Assembly (NCBI GenBank): GCA_022448525.1
Contig: JAKVCX010000004.1
Coordinates: forward strand, 625,403 to 689,402
DNA: 64,000 nt
Direction: 5' to 3'
Source: Tenacibaculum sp.
Lineage (GTDB): Bacteria; Bacteroidota; Bacteroidia; Flavobacteriales; Flavobacteriaceae
Part shown: positions 26,029 to 34,042 of the stretch, piece by piece
How the letters are laid out: every line of letters begins with the position of its first letter
Position numbering within the stretch: the first letter of the stretch is position 1
Notes under the pieces: generated by a model
What the model saw: the letters and a program-made list of their open reading frames with translations, nothing else
Databases searched by the model: none
What the model was told of the DNA's origin: nothing
Translations under genes and position numbers: made by a program

Positions 26029-27377
26029 TAGAATTTATCTTTTCTCATTAATTCTTTAATCTTCCTTTCTTCCCAGTCTCTTCCTAAGAATAAACTATAA
26101 TTATAAGCTTCTAATCCGTGAAATAAAACTCCGATTCCCCATCCAATAATTGGAAAATAAAACCAGTGAAATTGTGGTGAAAAACGTAAGTTGATAAAGA
26201 TAAATATTGGAATAAATATCAAGTAGGTAATTAAGTTTTGATAAAACTCTTTCATCTTTTCTACTTTCTCAACTGCTTTAATATATCTGCTATTTTCAAA
26301 ATCGTCTATAATTTTCATTGTATTGTTTGTTTTAAGTAACAGTGGTAAACTCACTGTAAATGTTTTGTTATTATTTTCAATATGCACCTCTTCCTCAGAA
26401 ATCAAACCGTATCTATCAGCAATGTTTTGTAATCCAACCTTGGTGCTTTTCTTACCAATAGCTTCTTTTGGGTTGACATTGTTTTGAATTTTTAAATATC
26501 CTCGATCTTCAAATATTGAAATCTTCAAAGGTTTTGAACTTGAAACTACGTTGTGTTTTACCGCGTTTTCAAGTAATAACTGCAACGATAACGGAACTAT
26601 TTTTAAATCTGGATTACTTACCTCTTTAGGAAGCTCAAATTCTAATGCATCTTCAAAACGCATTTGTAATAATTCCATGTATGTTTTTGCAAATTTTAAT
26701 TCCTCAGAAATAGGAATTAACTCTTTATTTCTTTGTTCTAACACATATCTGTAAACTTTTGATAGTTTGGTTGTAAATTTCTCAGCTTGCATTGGATTCT
26801 CTCCAATTAAGGAAGTCAATACATTCAAACTATTGAATAAGAAATGTGGATCAATTTGGCTCTTTAATGTTTCAAACTTTGCCGTCTCAGTTTTTGCTAC
26901 AATTTGTTGTTGTGTTGTTTCCTGATTCAATGTTTTTTTCCATTCATTCATGAAACTTTTCGCATGGAAAAACGCTGCAACACCAAGAGAAAGAACTATC
27001 GCGAATAAGTGAGCAAATAATAGTCTATCACTGAATAAAACATTAAAATCATTATTAAAAACTAAGACATACTGGATATAATGAATTAAGAAAACTCCTA
27101 AAGTTGTATAAATTACTGTTGCTATAATTCCTGCCCAAACTCTACTATTTGTTTGTTTGACCCAATCCCATTTTCCATTTAAAAATTCATTTATAACACC
27201 ATTACCTAAACCCAGAATAAAAGAGTATAAAGCTGAAAACAAAAAGACTATACTTGCTCCTCTTACACTAAACTGTCTGTTAATTAGAGTGAATAAAACC
27301 CCAAAAAATACAGTCATTTTTAAACAAACAATTAAGTCTTTTTTAAACTCACTTCTAAAGTAACTTGCTATACTCAT
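26028..27377 (-). CDS. LytS-type sensor histidine kinase fused to a C-terminal 2TM domain
   Basis: A 449-aa membrane kinase. The first ~145 residues hold four predicted spans (about 17-34, 41-62, 81-105, 118-137). A short coiled linker leads to the His_kinase domain with phospho-acceptor His178 in SQIDPHFLFNSLNVL and the ATPase domain with the N-box LLLENAVKHNV and G-box KVGLQNIADRYGL. After residue ~350 the frame continues into a full 2TM domain (ENSRYIKAVEKVEKMKEFYQNLITY ... IGWGIGVLFHGLEAY ... GRDWEERKIKELM). An internal ATG (residue 354, nt 26318) could also start the 2TM part alone. Partner is the LytTR regulator at 23994. Confidence 0.9.
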   Translation of the reverse strand: MSIASYFRSEFKKDLIVCLKMTVFFGVLFTLINRQFSVRGASIVFLFSALYSFILGLGNGVINEFLNGKWDWVKQTNSRVWAGIIATVIYTTLGVFLIHYIQYVLVFNNDFNVLFSDRLLFAHLFAIVLSLGVAAFFHAKSFMNEWKKTLNQETTQQQIVAKTETAKFETLKSQIDPHFLFNSLNVLTSLIGENPMQAEKFTTKLSKVYRYVLEQRNKELIPISEELKFAKTYMELLQMRFEDALEFELPKEVSNPDLKIVPLSLQLLLENAVKHNVVSSSKPLKISIFEDRGYLKIQNNVNPKEAIGKKSTKVGLQNIADRYGLISEEEVHIENNNKTFTVSLPLLLKTNNTMKIIDDFENSRYIKAVEKVEKMKEFYQNLITYLIFIPIFIFINLRFSPQFHWFYFPIIGWGIGVLFHGLEAYNYSLFLGRDWEERKIKELMRKDKF

Positions 27378-27397
27378 ATTCCAGCTTTAAAATTCTA

Positions 27398-27811
27398 TTA
27401 TAATCTAATATCTAAAGATACATCTTTATCAGAAACTGTAAATTTTGCATCATCATATCTTGGAGGCCCAAAGTTCATGACATTGTTTGATGCTCCATAA
27501 GCTTCCATAGGCATTCCATTTGGTTGAAAATCCATTTTACCATTTTCATTTTTATCATGAAAACAAGTAATTGCATACTCTCCTACTGGAACATTTTTAA
27601 ATACGATTTTACACTTACCGTTTTCAATTTTACTTTCTGCGACTTGAAGAGGGTTTTTCACCATAAATGTTTCTTTATTATGCAAACCAAATTTAATTAT
27701 TCCTTTATCAGAAGTTGCATTTGAAATAGTTACTGTAATAGTTTTTGTGTCTTGCATTACGTTCGTAAACAATGTTGTTAATGCTAGAGTTAATGTGACT
27801 AAAATTTTCAT
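27398..27811 (-). CDS. DUF2141 exported protein
   Basis: A 137-aa protein with a signal peptide (MKILVTLTLALTTLFTNVM). The mature beta-sandwich matches DUF2141: ITVTISNATSDKGIIKFGLHNKETFM, CKIVFKNVPVGEYAITCFHDKNENGKMDFQPNGMPMEAYGAS, FGPPRYDDAKFTV. The D-x-N-x-N-G-x-M/L-D loop resembles a calcium-binding turn. Function unknown, probably periplasmic. It is 20 bp upstream of the kinase gene on the same strand and may lead that operon; a CACCTTTG -7-like element is present on the minus strand at 27849-27842. Confidence 0.85.
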   Translation of the reverse strand: MKILVTLTLALTTLFTNVMQDTKTITVTISNATSDKGIIKFGLHNKETFMVKNPLQVAESKIENGKCKIVFKNVPVGEYAITCFHDKNENGKMDFQPNGMPMEAYGASNNVMNFGPPRYDDAKFTVSDKDVSLDIRL

Positions 27812-27932
27812 AATGTGTTGTTTTTAAGATTAATTACACTACAAAGGTGCATACACATTGTTTATTTTAAAACTAAACATTACCGAGTTGTAATTTTTTC
27901 ATGACGAACTGTATTTTTTTCAAAATAAAGTT

Positions 27933-27960
27933 TTGTGTATCCAATTTTTTTATACATTTG
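27933..27960 (+). promoter_or_regulatory. Promoter of the arginine operon leader
   Basis: TTG (27933-27935, within TTTTG), a 17-nt spacer, then TACATTTG (27953-27960): a full match to the flavobacterial TTG-N17..-TAnnTTTG promoter. The predicted transcription start, a few bases downstream, falls at or next to the leader-peptide ATG at 27965. Confidence 0.7.
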
Positions 27961-27964
27961 ACCC

Positions 27965-28030
27965 ATGCATTCAAACAATAAGACAAATCAAATTTACATT
28001 CGCCGACGCCGCCCCGCGCGACGTAGCTAG
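27965..28030 (+). CDS. Arginine-rich leader peptide (21 aa) of the arg operon
   Basis: ATG at 27965, stop TAG at 28028-28030. The peptide starts MHSNNKTNQIYI and ends RRRRPARRS: six Arg in eight residues, encoded CGC CGA CGC CGC CCC GCG CGA CGT. CGN codons stand out in an AT-rich genome whose neighbours mostly use AGA, so a ribosome translating here should be sensitive to charged arginine tRNA. It begins within a few bases of the predicted transcription start, so it is probably translated from a nearly leaderless mRNA. Position (230 nt upstream of the first arginine biosynthesis gene) and composition together argue for an attenuation leader peptide rather than chance. Confidence 0.75.
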   Translation: MHSNNKTNQIYIRRRRPARRS

Positions 28031-28262
28031 TCATTCTTGCTCAAGAATCAAGTAATATTTGAACCATCTTATTAATCCTATTATGCATTTTACAACAACA
28101 TTTTACATTTTACCTTTAGAAGTTATCACAACAGATAACCGCATTGTTGTACGACGCTTTTTCCCGCGCCCGTAAGGGCAATTCTACTATTAGAACTTAG
28201 GTGAGTCCGGTTCTCTTTCAAACACACAATTAAGACAAACAAAATAATAAAACATCAAAATA
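28031..28262 (+). promoter_or_regulatory. Structured leader RNA / putative arginine attenuator
   Basis: Between the leader-peptide stop and the GNAT gene several hairpins are visible. ATTCTT-GCTC-AAGAAT follows just after the stop. GTTATC-ACAACA-GATAAC (28122-28139) has a loop complementary to TGTTGT at 28145-28150. GCCC-GTAA-GGGC (28168-28179) has a GNRA loop. Two mutually exclusive stems, TTCTA/TAGAA (28182-28195) and AGAAC/GTTCT (28192-28214), follow. A longer stem joins 28085-28098 with 28144-28157 (TACAACAA/TTGTTGTA core, outer GC pairs, two mismatches) and is followed at once by TTTTT (28158-28162), as in an intrinsic terminator. Pairings were found by eye; which are used is unknown. 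Confidence 0.55.
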
Positions 28263-28883
28263 ATGGAAATCATTATTGCCGATATTTCACATAGTGTTTA
28301 TGCACAGGAAATCTGCGAAACTATTGAAAATGCCGCTAAAATCAGAGGAACCGGTATTGCCAAAAGAAAACCAGAGTATGTTATTTCGAAAATGAAAGAA
28401 GGAAATGCTGTCATCGCTTTAGATGATAAAACCTTTGCCGGATTTTGTTATATCGAATCTTGGAGTCATGGAAAATTTGTAGCCAATTCTGGATTAATTG
28501 TTCATCCGAATTATAGAGGTCACGGTTTATCTAAGAAAATCAAACAAAAGATTTTTGATCATTCTAGGATGAAATTCCCAGAAGCAAAAATATTTAGTAT
28601 CACAACAGGATTAGCTGTGATGAAACTGAATAGCAATTTAGGTTACAAACCCGTTACCTTCTCAGAACTTACAACAGATGAAACCTTTTGGAATGGATGC
28701 AAAACTTGTGTGAATTACGATGTTTTACAAAGAACGAATCAAAAAATGTGTTTATGTACTGGAATGTTATATGATCCAGCTACAGAAAATAATAGTCAGC
28801 CTAAAAGAAGAATTAAAGAAAAAACATTCACAAGGTTGAAAAGCATAAAACAACATTTATTCTTAAAAAAAGAGAAAAAATGA
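28263..28883 (+). CDS. GNAT-family acetyltransferase, putative N-acetylglutamate synthase of the arg operon
   Basis: A 206-aa protein with a GNAT fold: VIALDDKTFAGFCYIESWSHGKFVANSGLIVHPNYRGHGLSKKIKQKIFDHS contains the acetyl-CoA binding R-G-x-G-L/K motif (YRGHGLSKK). A Cys-rich piece (NGCKTCVNYD ... KMCLCTGMLYDP) and a basic C-terminal tail follow. As the first gene of an arginine operon lacking argJ and classical argA, it is the natural candidate for acetylating glutamate to start the pathway; this is context inference. It overlaps argG by 4 bp, so they are coupled. Confidence 0.8.
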   Translation: MEIIIADISHSVYAQEICETIENAAKIRGTGIAKRKPEYVISKMKEGNAVIALDDKTFAGFCYIESWSHGKFVANSGLIVHPNYRGHGLSKKIKQKIFDHSRMKFPEAKIFSITTGLAVMKLNSNLGYKPVTFSELTTDETFWNGCKTCVNYDVLQRTNQKMCLCTGMLYDPATENNSQPKRRIKEKTFTRLKSIKQHLFLKKEKK

Positions 28884-30067
28884 AAAAATTAGTATTAGCA
28901 TATAGTGGAGGATTAGATACCTCATATTGCGCTGTTCATTTATCAAAAGATAAAAACTTTGAAGTGCATGCGGTTAGTGTAAATACAGGAGGGTTTACTC
29001 AAAACGAAATACAAAACATAGAAAATAAAGCTTATGAATTAGGTGTGAAAACCTATAAAAACATAAATGCCATTGATAATTACTACGAGAAAGTAATTAA
29101 ATATTTAATCTTTGGTAATGTTCTAAAAAACAACACCTACCCTTTATCTGTAAGTGCTGAAAGAATCATTCAAGCGATTGAAATCATCAATTATGCAAAA
29201 AGTATTGGAGCTCAATATATTGCTCATGGAAGTACGGGTGCAGGAAATGATCAAGTTAGATTCGATTTAATTTTTAATACACTGGCTCCAGAAATTGAAA
29301 TCATTACACCAATTAGAGATCAAAAATTAAGTAGACAAGCAGAAATTGAATACTTAAAAAGTCATGGTGTTGACATGAAATGGGAAAAAGCAAAATATTC
29401 TATTAATAAAGGTTTATGGGGAACTAGTGTTGGTGGAGATGAAACCTTAACCTCTCACCTACCTTTACCAAATGAAGCTTTTCCATCTCAACTAGAAACT
29501 AAAACCGAACAATCCATTTCAATAAAGTTTAAGAATGGAGAGCCAATTGCTATAAATGATAAAGAAGGAAATCCATCAACAATTATTGAAGAACTAAATA
29601 AACTCGCTTCTAAATTCGCAATTGGTAGAGATATTCATGTTGGAGATACTATTCTTGGAATAAAAGGTAGAGTTGGTTTTGAAGCTCCTGGAGCATTAGT
29701 ACTTATAAAAGCACATCATTTATTAGAAAAACACGTGCTAACAAAATGGCAATTACAACATAAAGATTATATCGCGAATTGGTATGGAACACATCTTCAT
29801 GAAGGATTATACTTAGATCCTGTTATGAGAGATTTAGAAGCCTTATTAAGTAGCAGTCAAAAACATGTTACAGGTGAAGTATTTATTACTTTAAAACCAT
29901 ATCATTTTTCTCTGGATGGAATTACTTCTCAAAACGATTTATTACAATCAAAATTTGGAAGTTATGGCGAAATGAATAATGCTTGGACTGCTGAAGATGC
30001 AAAAGGATTCATAAACATATATGGAAATCAAACTAAAATCTTTCAAAACACTGTAAATCATGATTAA
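28880..30067 (+). CDS. argG: Argininosuccinate synthase
   Basis: Joins citrulline and aspartate with ATP to argininosuccinate. 395 aa, normal length. The N-terminal ATP-binding P-loop of the N-type ATP pyrophosphatases is clear (LAYSGGLDTSYCAVHL); SAERIIQAIEI, IAHGSTGAGNDQVRFDL, SINKGLWGTSVGG and GRDIHVGDTILGIKGRVGFEAPGA are synthase signatures. The segment DQKLSRQAEIEYLKSHG is also typical. The 3' end overlaps argC by 8 bp. Confidence 0.96.
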   Translation: MKKLVLAYSGGLDTSYCAVHLSKDKNFEVHAVSVNTGGFTQNEIQNIENKAYELGVKTYKNINAIDNYYEKVIKYLIFGNVLKNNTYPLSVSAERIIQAIEIINYAKSIGAQYIAHGSTGAGNDQVRFDLIFNTLAPEIEIITPIRDQKLSRQAEIEYLKSHGVDMKWEKAKYSINKGLWGTSVGGDETLTSHLPLPNEAFPSQLETKTEQSISIKFKNGEPIAINDKEGNPSTIIEELNKLASKFAIGRDIHVGDTILGIKGRVGFEAPGALVLIKAHHLLEKHVLTKWQLQHKDYIANWYGTHLHEGLYLDPVMRDLEALLSSSQKHVTGEVFITLKPYHFSLDGITSQNDLLQSKFGSYGEMNNAWTAEDAKGFINIYGNQTKIFQNTVNHD

Positions 30068-31037
30068 AGTTGGAGTTATAGGTGGTGCTGGCTATACAGC
30101 TGGAGAATTAATAAGATTATTAATACATCACAAAGAAGTGGAAATAGATTTTGTTTTTAGTACTTCCAATGCCGGAAATAAAATTTGCCACATACATCAA
30201 GATTTAGTGGGAACTACAGATCAAAAGTTCACAGATTCAGTGAATACAAAAGTAGATGTTGTTTTCCTATGTTTAGGACATGGAAATTCAGGAAAATTCT
30301 TAGCACAACATGAATTTTCGAACAACACTAAAATCATTGATTTGAGTAATGAGTTCAGATTGGAAAATGATTCGGTATTTCAAGGAAATTCATATATCTA
30401 TGGTTTACCAGAAATTCATAAAACTGCAATTCAACAAGCAAATTATATTGCGAATCCTGGTTGTTTCGCTACTGCAATTCAACTGGCTATTATTCCATTA
30501 GCTCATCACAAGTTAATTAAAACAGATGTTCATGTAAACGCGGTTACAGGAGCAACAGGCGCTGGAACAAGTTTATCTAAAACAACACATTACACTTGGA
30601 GAGATAATAATTTTTCATATTACAAACCTTTTACACATCAGCATTTAGGTGAGATTTATCAAACGATTGAGCACTTAAATGGAACCAATAATAACAAGGT
30701 ACATTTCTTACCTAATAGAGGAAACTTTTCAAGAGGAATATTTGCTACGGTGTACACCAAATTTGATGATTCTTTAGATACAGCAATTGAACTCTACAAA
30801 GACTTTTATAAAGATGCCGCTTTTACTTTTGTTAGTGATGAGTTTCTTCATCTCAAACAGGTTGTAAATACCAATAAATGCTTACTTCATTTACACAAAC
30901 ATGAAGATCAATTATTAATCACGAGTTGTATTGATAATTTATTAAAAGGTGCATCTGGACAAGCGATTCAAAATATGAATTTGATGTTTGGGTTTGAGGA
31001 ATCGGAAGGATTACAACTAAAAGCTAACTTTTTCTAA
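30060..31037 (+). CDS. argC: N-acetyl-gamma-glutamyl-phosphate reductase
   Basis: NADPH-dependent reduction of N-acetylglutamyl phosphate to the semialdehyde. 325 aa. The Rossmann motif VGVIGGAGYTAGELIRLL is at the N-terminus, the catalytic Cys in IANPGCFATAIQLAI, and a conserved His in HLGEI plus FLPNRGNFSRGIFATVY follow. Bacteroidota ArgC enzymes belong to the shorter type. If the operon uses succinylated intermediates (see argF'), the substrate would be the N-succinyl form. proC starts 11 bp downstream. Confidence 0.94.
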   Translation: MIKVGVIGGAGYTAGELIRLLIHHKEVEIDFVFSTSNAGNKICHIHQDLVGTTDQKFTDSVNTKVDVVFLCLGHGNSGKFLAQHEFSNNTKIIDLSNEFRLENDSVFQGNSYIYGLPEIHKTAIQQANYIANPGCFATAIQLAIIPLAHHKLIKTDVHVNAVTGATGAGTSLSKTTHYTWRDNNFSYYKPFTHQHLGEIYQTIEHLNGTNNNKVHFLPNRGNFSRGIFATVYTKFDDSLDTAIELYKDFYKDAAFTFVSDEFLHLKQVVNTNKCLLHLHKHEDQLLITSCIDNLLKGASGQAIQNMNLMFGFEESEGLQLKANFF

Positions 31038-31048
31038 ACTATTGAATT

Positions 31049-31849
31049 ATGAAAATAGCAATCATAGGAACAGGAAATTTAGGAAAATCAATAGCGAAAG
31101 GTTTAATTATTAATAATGCTATTACTACCCTATATCTAACGAAAAGGAATCTTCAAGAAATAGTGGAATTCAACGGATATGGAAATGTAACGGTAACAAC
31201 TGATAATCTGGAAGCAGTTCAAAATTCAGATATTTTAATCTTTGCCGTTCAGCCAAAACACTTTGAAAGTATTTTAAATAGTATCAAAAATTCGCTAACG
31301 GATAAACATGTTATTATTTCTACAATTACTGGATTTTCAATTGAAAAGATTGAAGCTATTTTAGGCGAAGATCATCATATCATTAGAGCAATGCCAAATA
31401 CTGCTATTGCGGTTGGAAAGTCTATGACTTGTTTATGCGCAAATGCAAAAGGAAATGATCGTATTGAATTGGCCAAAGCTATTTTTAATAGACTCGGAAA
31501 TTCAATGGCAATCTCAGAAAACTTAATGCAATCAGCAACTGTGGTTTGTGCAAGTGGAATAGCTTTCTGGATGCGTTTGATAAGAGCTACAACACAAGCC
31601 GCTATCCAATTAGGTTTTGACGCGAATGAAGCTCAAGAATTGGCCATGTTTACGAGTGAAGGAGCTGCCAATTTACTTATAGAATCTGGAAATCATCCAG
31701 AACAGGAAATAGATAGAGTTACAACTCCTAAAGGATGCACTATTGAAGGACTAAATGAAATGGAACACAAAGGTTTGAGTTCCTCATTAATTCAAGGAAT
31801 GGTAGCCTCATACAACAAAATTAACACGATTAAAAAAGAACAAATATGA
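31049..31849 (+). CDS. proC: Pyrroline-5-carboxylate reductase
   Basis: A 266-aa NAD(P)H-dependent enzyme converting 1-pyrroline-5-carboxylate to proline. N-terminal Rossmann motif IAIIGTGNLGKSIAKGLI, VQPKHFESIL, RAMPNTAIAVGKSMTCLC (P5C reductase substrate block), and the C-terminal signature VTTPKGCTIEGLNEMEHKGLSSSLIQGM. Its place between argC and argD in an arginine operon is notable: it could drain glutamate semialdehyde or ornithine-derived P5C into proline under the same control. It overlaps argD by 4 bp. Confidence 0.94.
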   Translation: MKIAIIGTGNLGKSIAKGLIINNAITTLYLTKRNLQEIVEFNGYGNVTVTTDNLEAVQNSDILIFAVQPKHFESILNSIKNSLTDKHVIISTITGFSIEKIEAILGEDHHIIRAMPNTAIAVGKSMTCLCANAKGNDRIELAKAIFNRLGNSMAISENLMQSATVVCASGIAFWMRLIRATTQAAIQLGFDANEAQELAMFTSEGAANLLIESGNHPEQEIDRVTTPKGCTIEGLNEMEHKGLSSSLIQGMVASYNKINTIKKEQI

Positions 31850-32985
31850 GTTTATTTAATGTTTACCCATTATTCGATATTACACCTGTAAAAGCTAATG
31901 ATGTTTACGTGTACGATGAAAACGGAACACAGTATTTAGACTTATATGGTGGACATGCAGTAATTTCAATTGGTCATTCACATCCTACTTATGTTGAAAA
32001 GTTGACCAAACAACTTTCTAATATTGGTTTCTACAGTAATTCAATTCAAAACCCTTTACAAGAGGAACTAGCGAATAAGTTAGCTTCACTTTCTAAATGT
32101 GAATTGTACGAATTATTCTTATGCAATTCAGGTGCTGAAGCAAACGAAAATGCAATTAAACTTGCTTCTTTTCATACAGGGAAACACAAAATTGTTGCTT
32201 TTAAAAATGCCTTTCATGGTAGAACTTCTGCTGCAGTTGCCGCAACTGATAATGCTAAAATTGTAGCACCAGTAAATGCGCAACAAGTCGTAGAATTTAT
32301 TGAATATGGAGATGTCGCTTCTCTACATGATGTATTGGCTAAAGGAGATGTTTGTGCCGTAATTACCGAAATCATTCAAGGTGTTGGTGGGTTAGATGAA
32401 GCAACTACTGAATTCTATAAGACAGTAACAACTTTATGTAATACATATGGAAGTTTATTCATTGCAGATGAAGTTCAATCTGGGTTTGGAAGAACTGGAG
32501 ATTTCTTCGCTTTTCAAAAACATGGAATTGAACCAGACATTATTTCTATGGCTAAAGGAATGGGGAACGGATTTCCTGTTGGAGGAATACTTATTCATCC
32601 GAAAATTAAAGCCTCTTTTGGATTGTTGGGAACAACTTTCGGTGGAAACCATTTAGCATGTACTGCTGCTTTAAGCGTTTTAGAAACCATAGAAAAAGAA
32701 AACTTATTAGATAATGTCAAAGAAGTTTCATCTTATTTCATAAATAAGGTTCAACAAATATCAGAAATCAGAAACATAAAAGGTCGGGGATTAATGCTTG
32801 GATTGGAGTTTGACTTTCCAATAGCAGAGCTACGGAAAGATTTGATTTTTAATCATCATATCTTCACCGGAAGCTCAAAAAATCCGAACCTACTACGTAT
32901 TCTTCCTTCATTAACAGTTAAGAAAGAACATGTAGATGTATTTATCAATGCATTAATAAAAGCATTAGAGTTACAGAAAGTATAG
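31846..32985 (+). CDS. argD: Acetylornithine (or succinylornithine) aminotransferase
   Basis: A 379-aa class III PLP aminotransferase that makes N-acetylornithine from N-acetylglutamate semialdehyde with glutamate. Motifs: YLDLYGGHAVISIGHSHPTYVE, CNSGAEANENAIKLA (PLP phosphate), FKNAFHGRTSAAVAAT, ADEVQSGFGRTGDFFAFQKHGIEPDIISMAKGMGNGFPVGG with the PLP Lys in MAKGMG, and TTFGGNHLACTAAL. Length is slightly short but complete. A 120-bp gap with a REP-like element separates it from argF'. Confidence 0.93.
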   Translation: MSLFNVYPLFDITPVKANDVYVYDENGTQYLDLYGGHAVISIGHSHPTYVEKLTKQLSNIGFYSNSIQNPLQEELANKLASLSKCELYELFLCNSGAEANENAIKLASFHTGKHKIVAFKNAFHGRTSAAVAATDNAKIVAPVNAQQVVEFIEYGDVASLHDVLAKGDVCAVITEIIQGVGGLDEATTEFYKTVTTLCNTYGSLFIADEVQSGFGRTGDFFAFQKHGIEPDIISMAKGMGNGFPVGGILIHPKIKASFGLLGTTFGGNHLACTAALSVLETIEKENLLDNVKEVSSYFINKVQQISEIRNIKGRGLMLGLEFDFPIAELRKDLIFNHHIFTGSSKNPNLLRILPSLTVKKEHVDVFINALIKALELQKV

Positions 32986-32993
32986 AATTAATG

Positions 32994-33086
32994 TCGTCAT
33001 GCTGAATTTATTTCAGCATCTCATTAATGATAATTCAAATTCTCTTGAGATCCTGAAACTCCCGAAACATCGGGACAGGATGACGT
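32994..33086. repeat. REP-like palindromic element 1 in the arg operon
   Basis: The argD-argF' gap is nearly filled by an imperfect palindrome. Outer arms CGTCATGCT (32995-33003) and AGGATGACG (33077-33085) match 8 of 9. Inside are hairpins GCTGAA...TTCAGC (33001-33017) and CCCGA-AACA-TCGGG (33061-33074), flanked by CCTG/CAGG. GTCAT...ATGAC ends are shared with element 2 at 35889. It resembles dispersed intergenic REP/BIME-type repeats of Flavobacteriia; copy number cannot be judged from one window. Confidence 0.65.
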
Positions 33087-33105
33087 TATACTAAAACTCA
33101 AAACC

Positions 33106-34041
33106 ATGAAAAAATATACTGATATAAATGATATAACCAACATATCTCAAACTATAAACGAAGCAATTCAAATTAAAAAAACTCCTTTTAAACATAAAAG
33201 TTTAGGAGCTAATAAAACACTTGTAATGTTATTTTTCAATGCTAGTTTAAGAACTAGACTGAGCACTGAAAAAGCAGCTAAAAATCTTGGAATGGATGTA
33301 ATGTGTTTACAAATAAATAATTCTTGGAATTTAGAATTTGAAGACGGAACTATTATGAATCTTACAACTTCTGAACATATTAAAGAAGCTGCAAAAGTTA
33401 TTGCTCAATATGCAGACATTATTGCTGTAAGAGCTTTTCCTACCTTAAAAAATAAAGATCAAGATTACGCAGAAACAATCATTACAAGTTTTACTAAGTA
33501 TTCTGAGATTCCTGTAGTGAACTTAGAAAGTGCAACAGCACATCCTTTACAGGCCTTGGCTGATGCTATCACTATTAACGAATTTGCTAAAGACAAGAAA
33601 CCCAAAGTAGTTCTTTCTTGGGCTCCACATCCGAAAGCGTTACCTCAATCAGTTGCGAATTCGTTTGTAAATATGATGCAACAATTACCTGTTGATTTTT
33701 CTATAACACATCCTGAAGGTTACGAACTACATTCGGATATTACTAAGAATACAACAGTAAATTACAATCAAGAAGAAGCTTTAAAAGATGCCGATTTTGT
33801 GTATGTAAAAAACTGGAGTGCTTATGGCGATTATGGTAAAATACTTACGCAAGATGATAATTGGATGATTACACAGCAAAAACTGAATAATGCTAAGTTT
33901 ATGCATTGTTTGCCTGTAAGAAGAAATGTAGTTGTTGAGGATGCTGTTTTAGATTCAGAAAACTCAATTGTTATTGATCAAGCGAATAATAGAACTTACG
34001 CAGCACAAGTAGTTTTGAAAAACATTCTTGAAAACTTATAA
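33106..34041 (+). CDS. argF': N-acyl-ornithine carbamoyltransferase (ArgF' type)
   Basis: A 311-aa transcarbamylase of the acetyl-/succinyl-ornithine class rather than classical ornithine carbamoyltransferase. The carbamoyl-phosphate motif is the variant SLRTR (in FFNASLRTRLSTEKA) instead of STRT. VRAFPTLKNK, ATAHPLQALADAITI, VVLSWAPHPKALPQSVANSF, THPEGYEL and FMHCLPVRRNVVV are shared with Xanthomonas AOTCase and Bacteroides SOTCase. At the position known to choose acetyl (Glu) or succinyl (Pro) substrate, directly before the EH of SEHIKEA, this protein has Ser89, so the acyl group is uncertain. One base separates its stop from the argB ATG. Confidence 0.9.
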   Translation: MKKYTDINDITNISQTINEAIQIKKTPFKHKSLGANKTLVMLFFNASLRTRLSTEKAAKNLGMDVMCLQINNSWNLEFEDGTIMNLTTSEHIKEAAKVIAQYADIIAVRAFPTLKNKDQDYAETIITSFTKYSEIPVVNLESATAHPLQALADAITINEFAKDKKPKVVLSWAPHPKALPQSVANSFVNMMQQLPVDFSITHPEGYELHSDITKNTTVNYNQEEALKDADFVYVKNWSAYGDYGKILTQDDNWMITQQKLNNAKFMHCLPVRRNVVVEDAVLDSENSIVIDQANNRTYAAQVVLKNILENL

Positions 34042-34042
34042 T

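Noticed and set aside
27930..27990. Classical ArgR operator
   Set aside because: TGTATCC...ATACA and ATGCATTCA look somewhat like ARG boxes, but neither gives a full TGAAT-N4-ATTCA site.
28120..28220. T-box, group II intron domain V or a known riboswitch in the arg leader
   Set aside because: No AGGGTGG T-box bulge, no GAAA-bulged domain V hairpin and no riboswitch core that I recognise. The Arg-rich peptide explains the region better.
34028..34042. TTG start for argB inside argF'
   Set aside because: The ATG at 34043 one base after the argF' stop gives the normal N-terminus (MKSLKIIKIGG).
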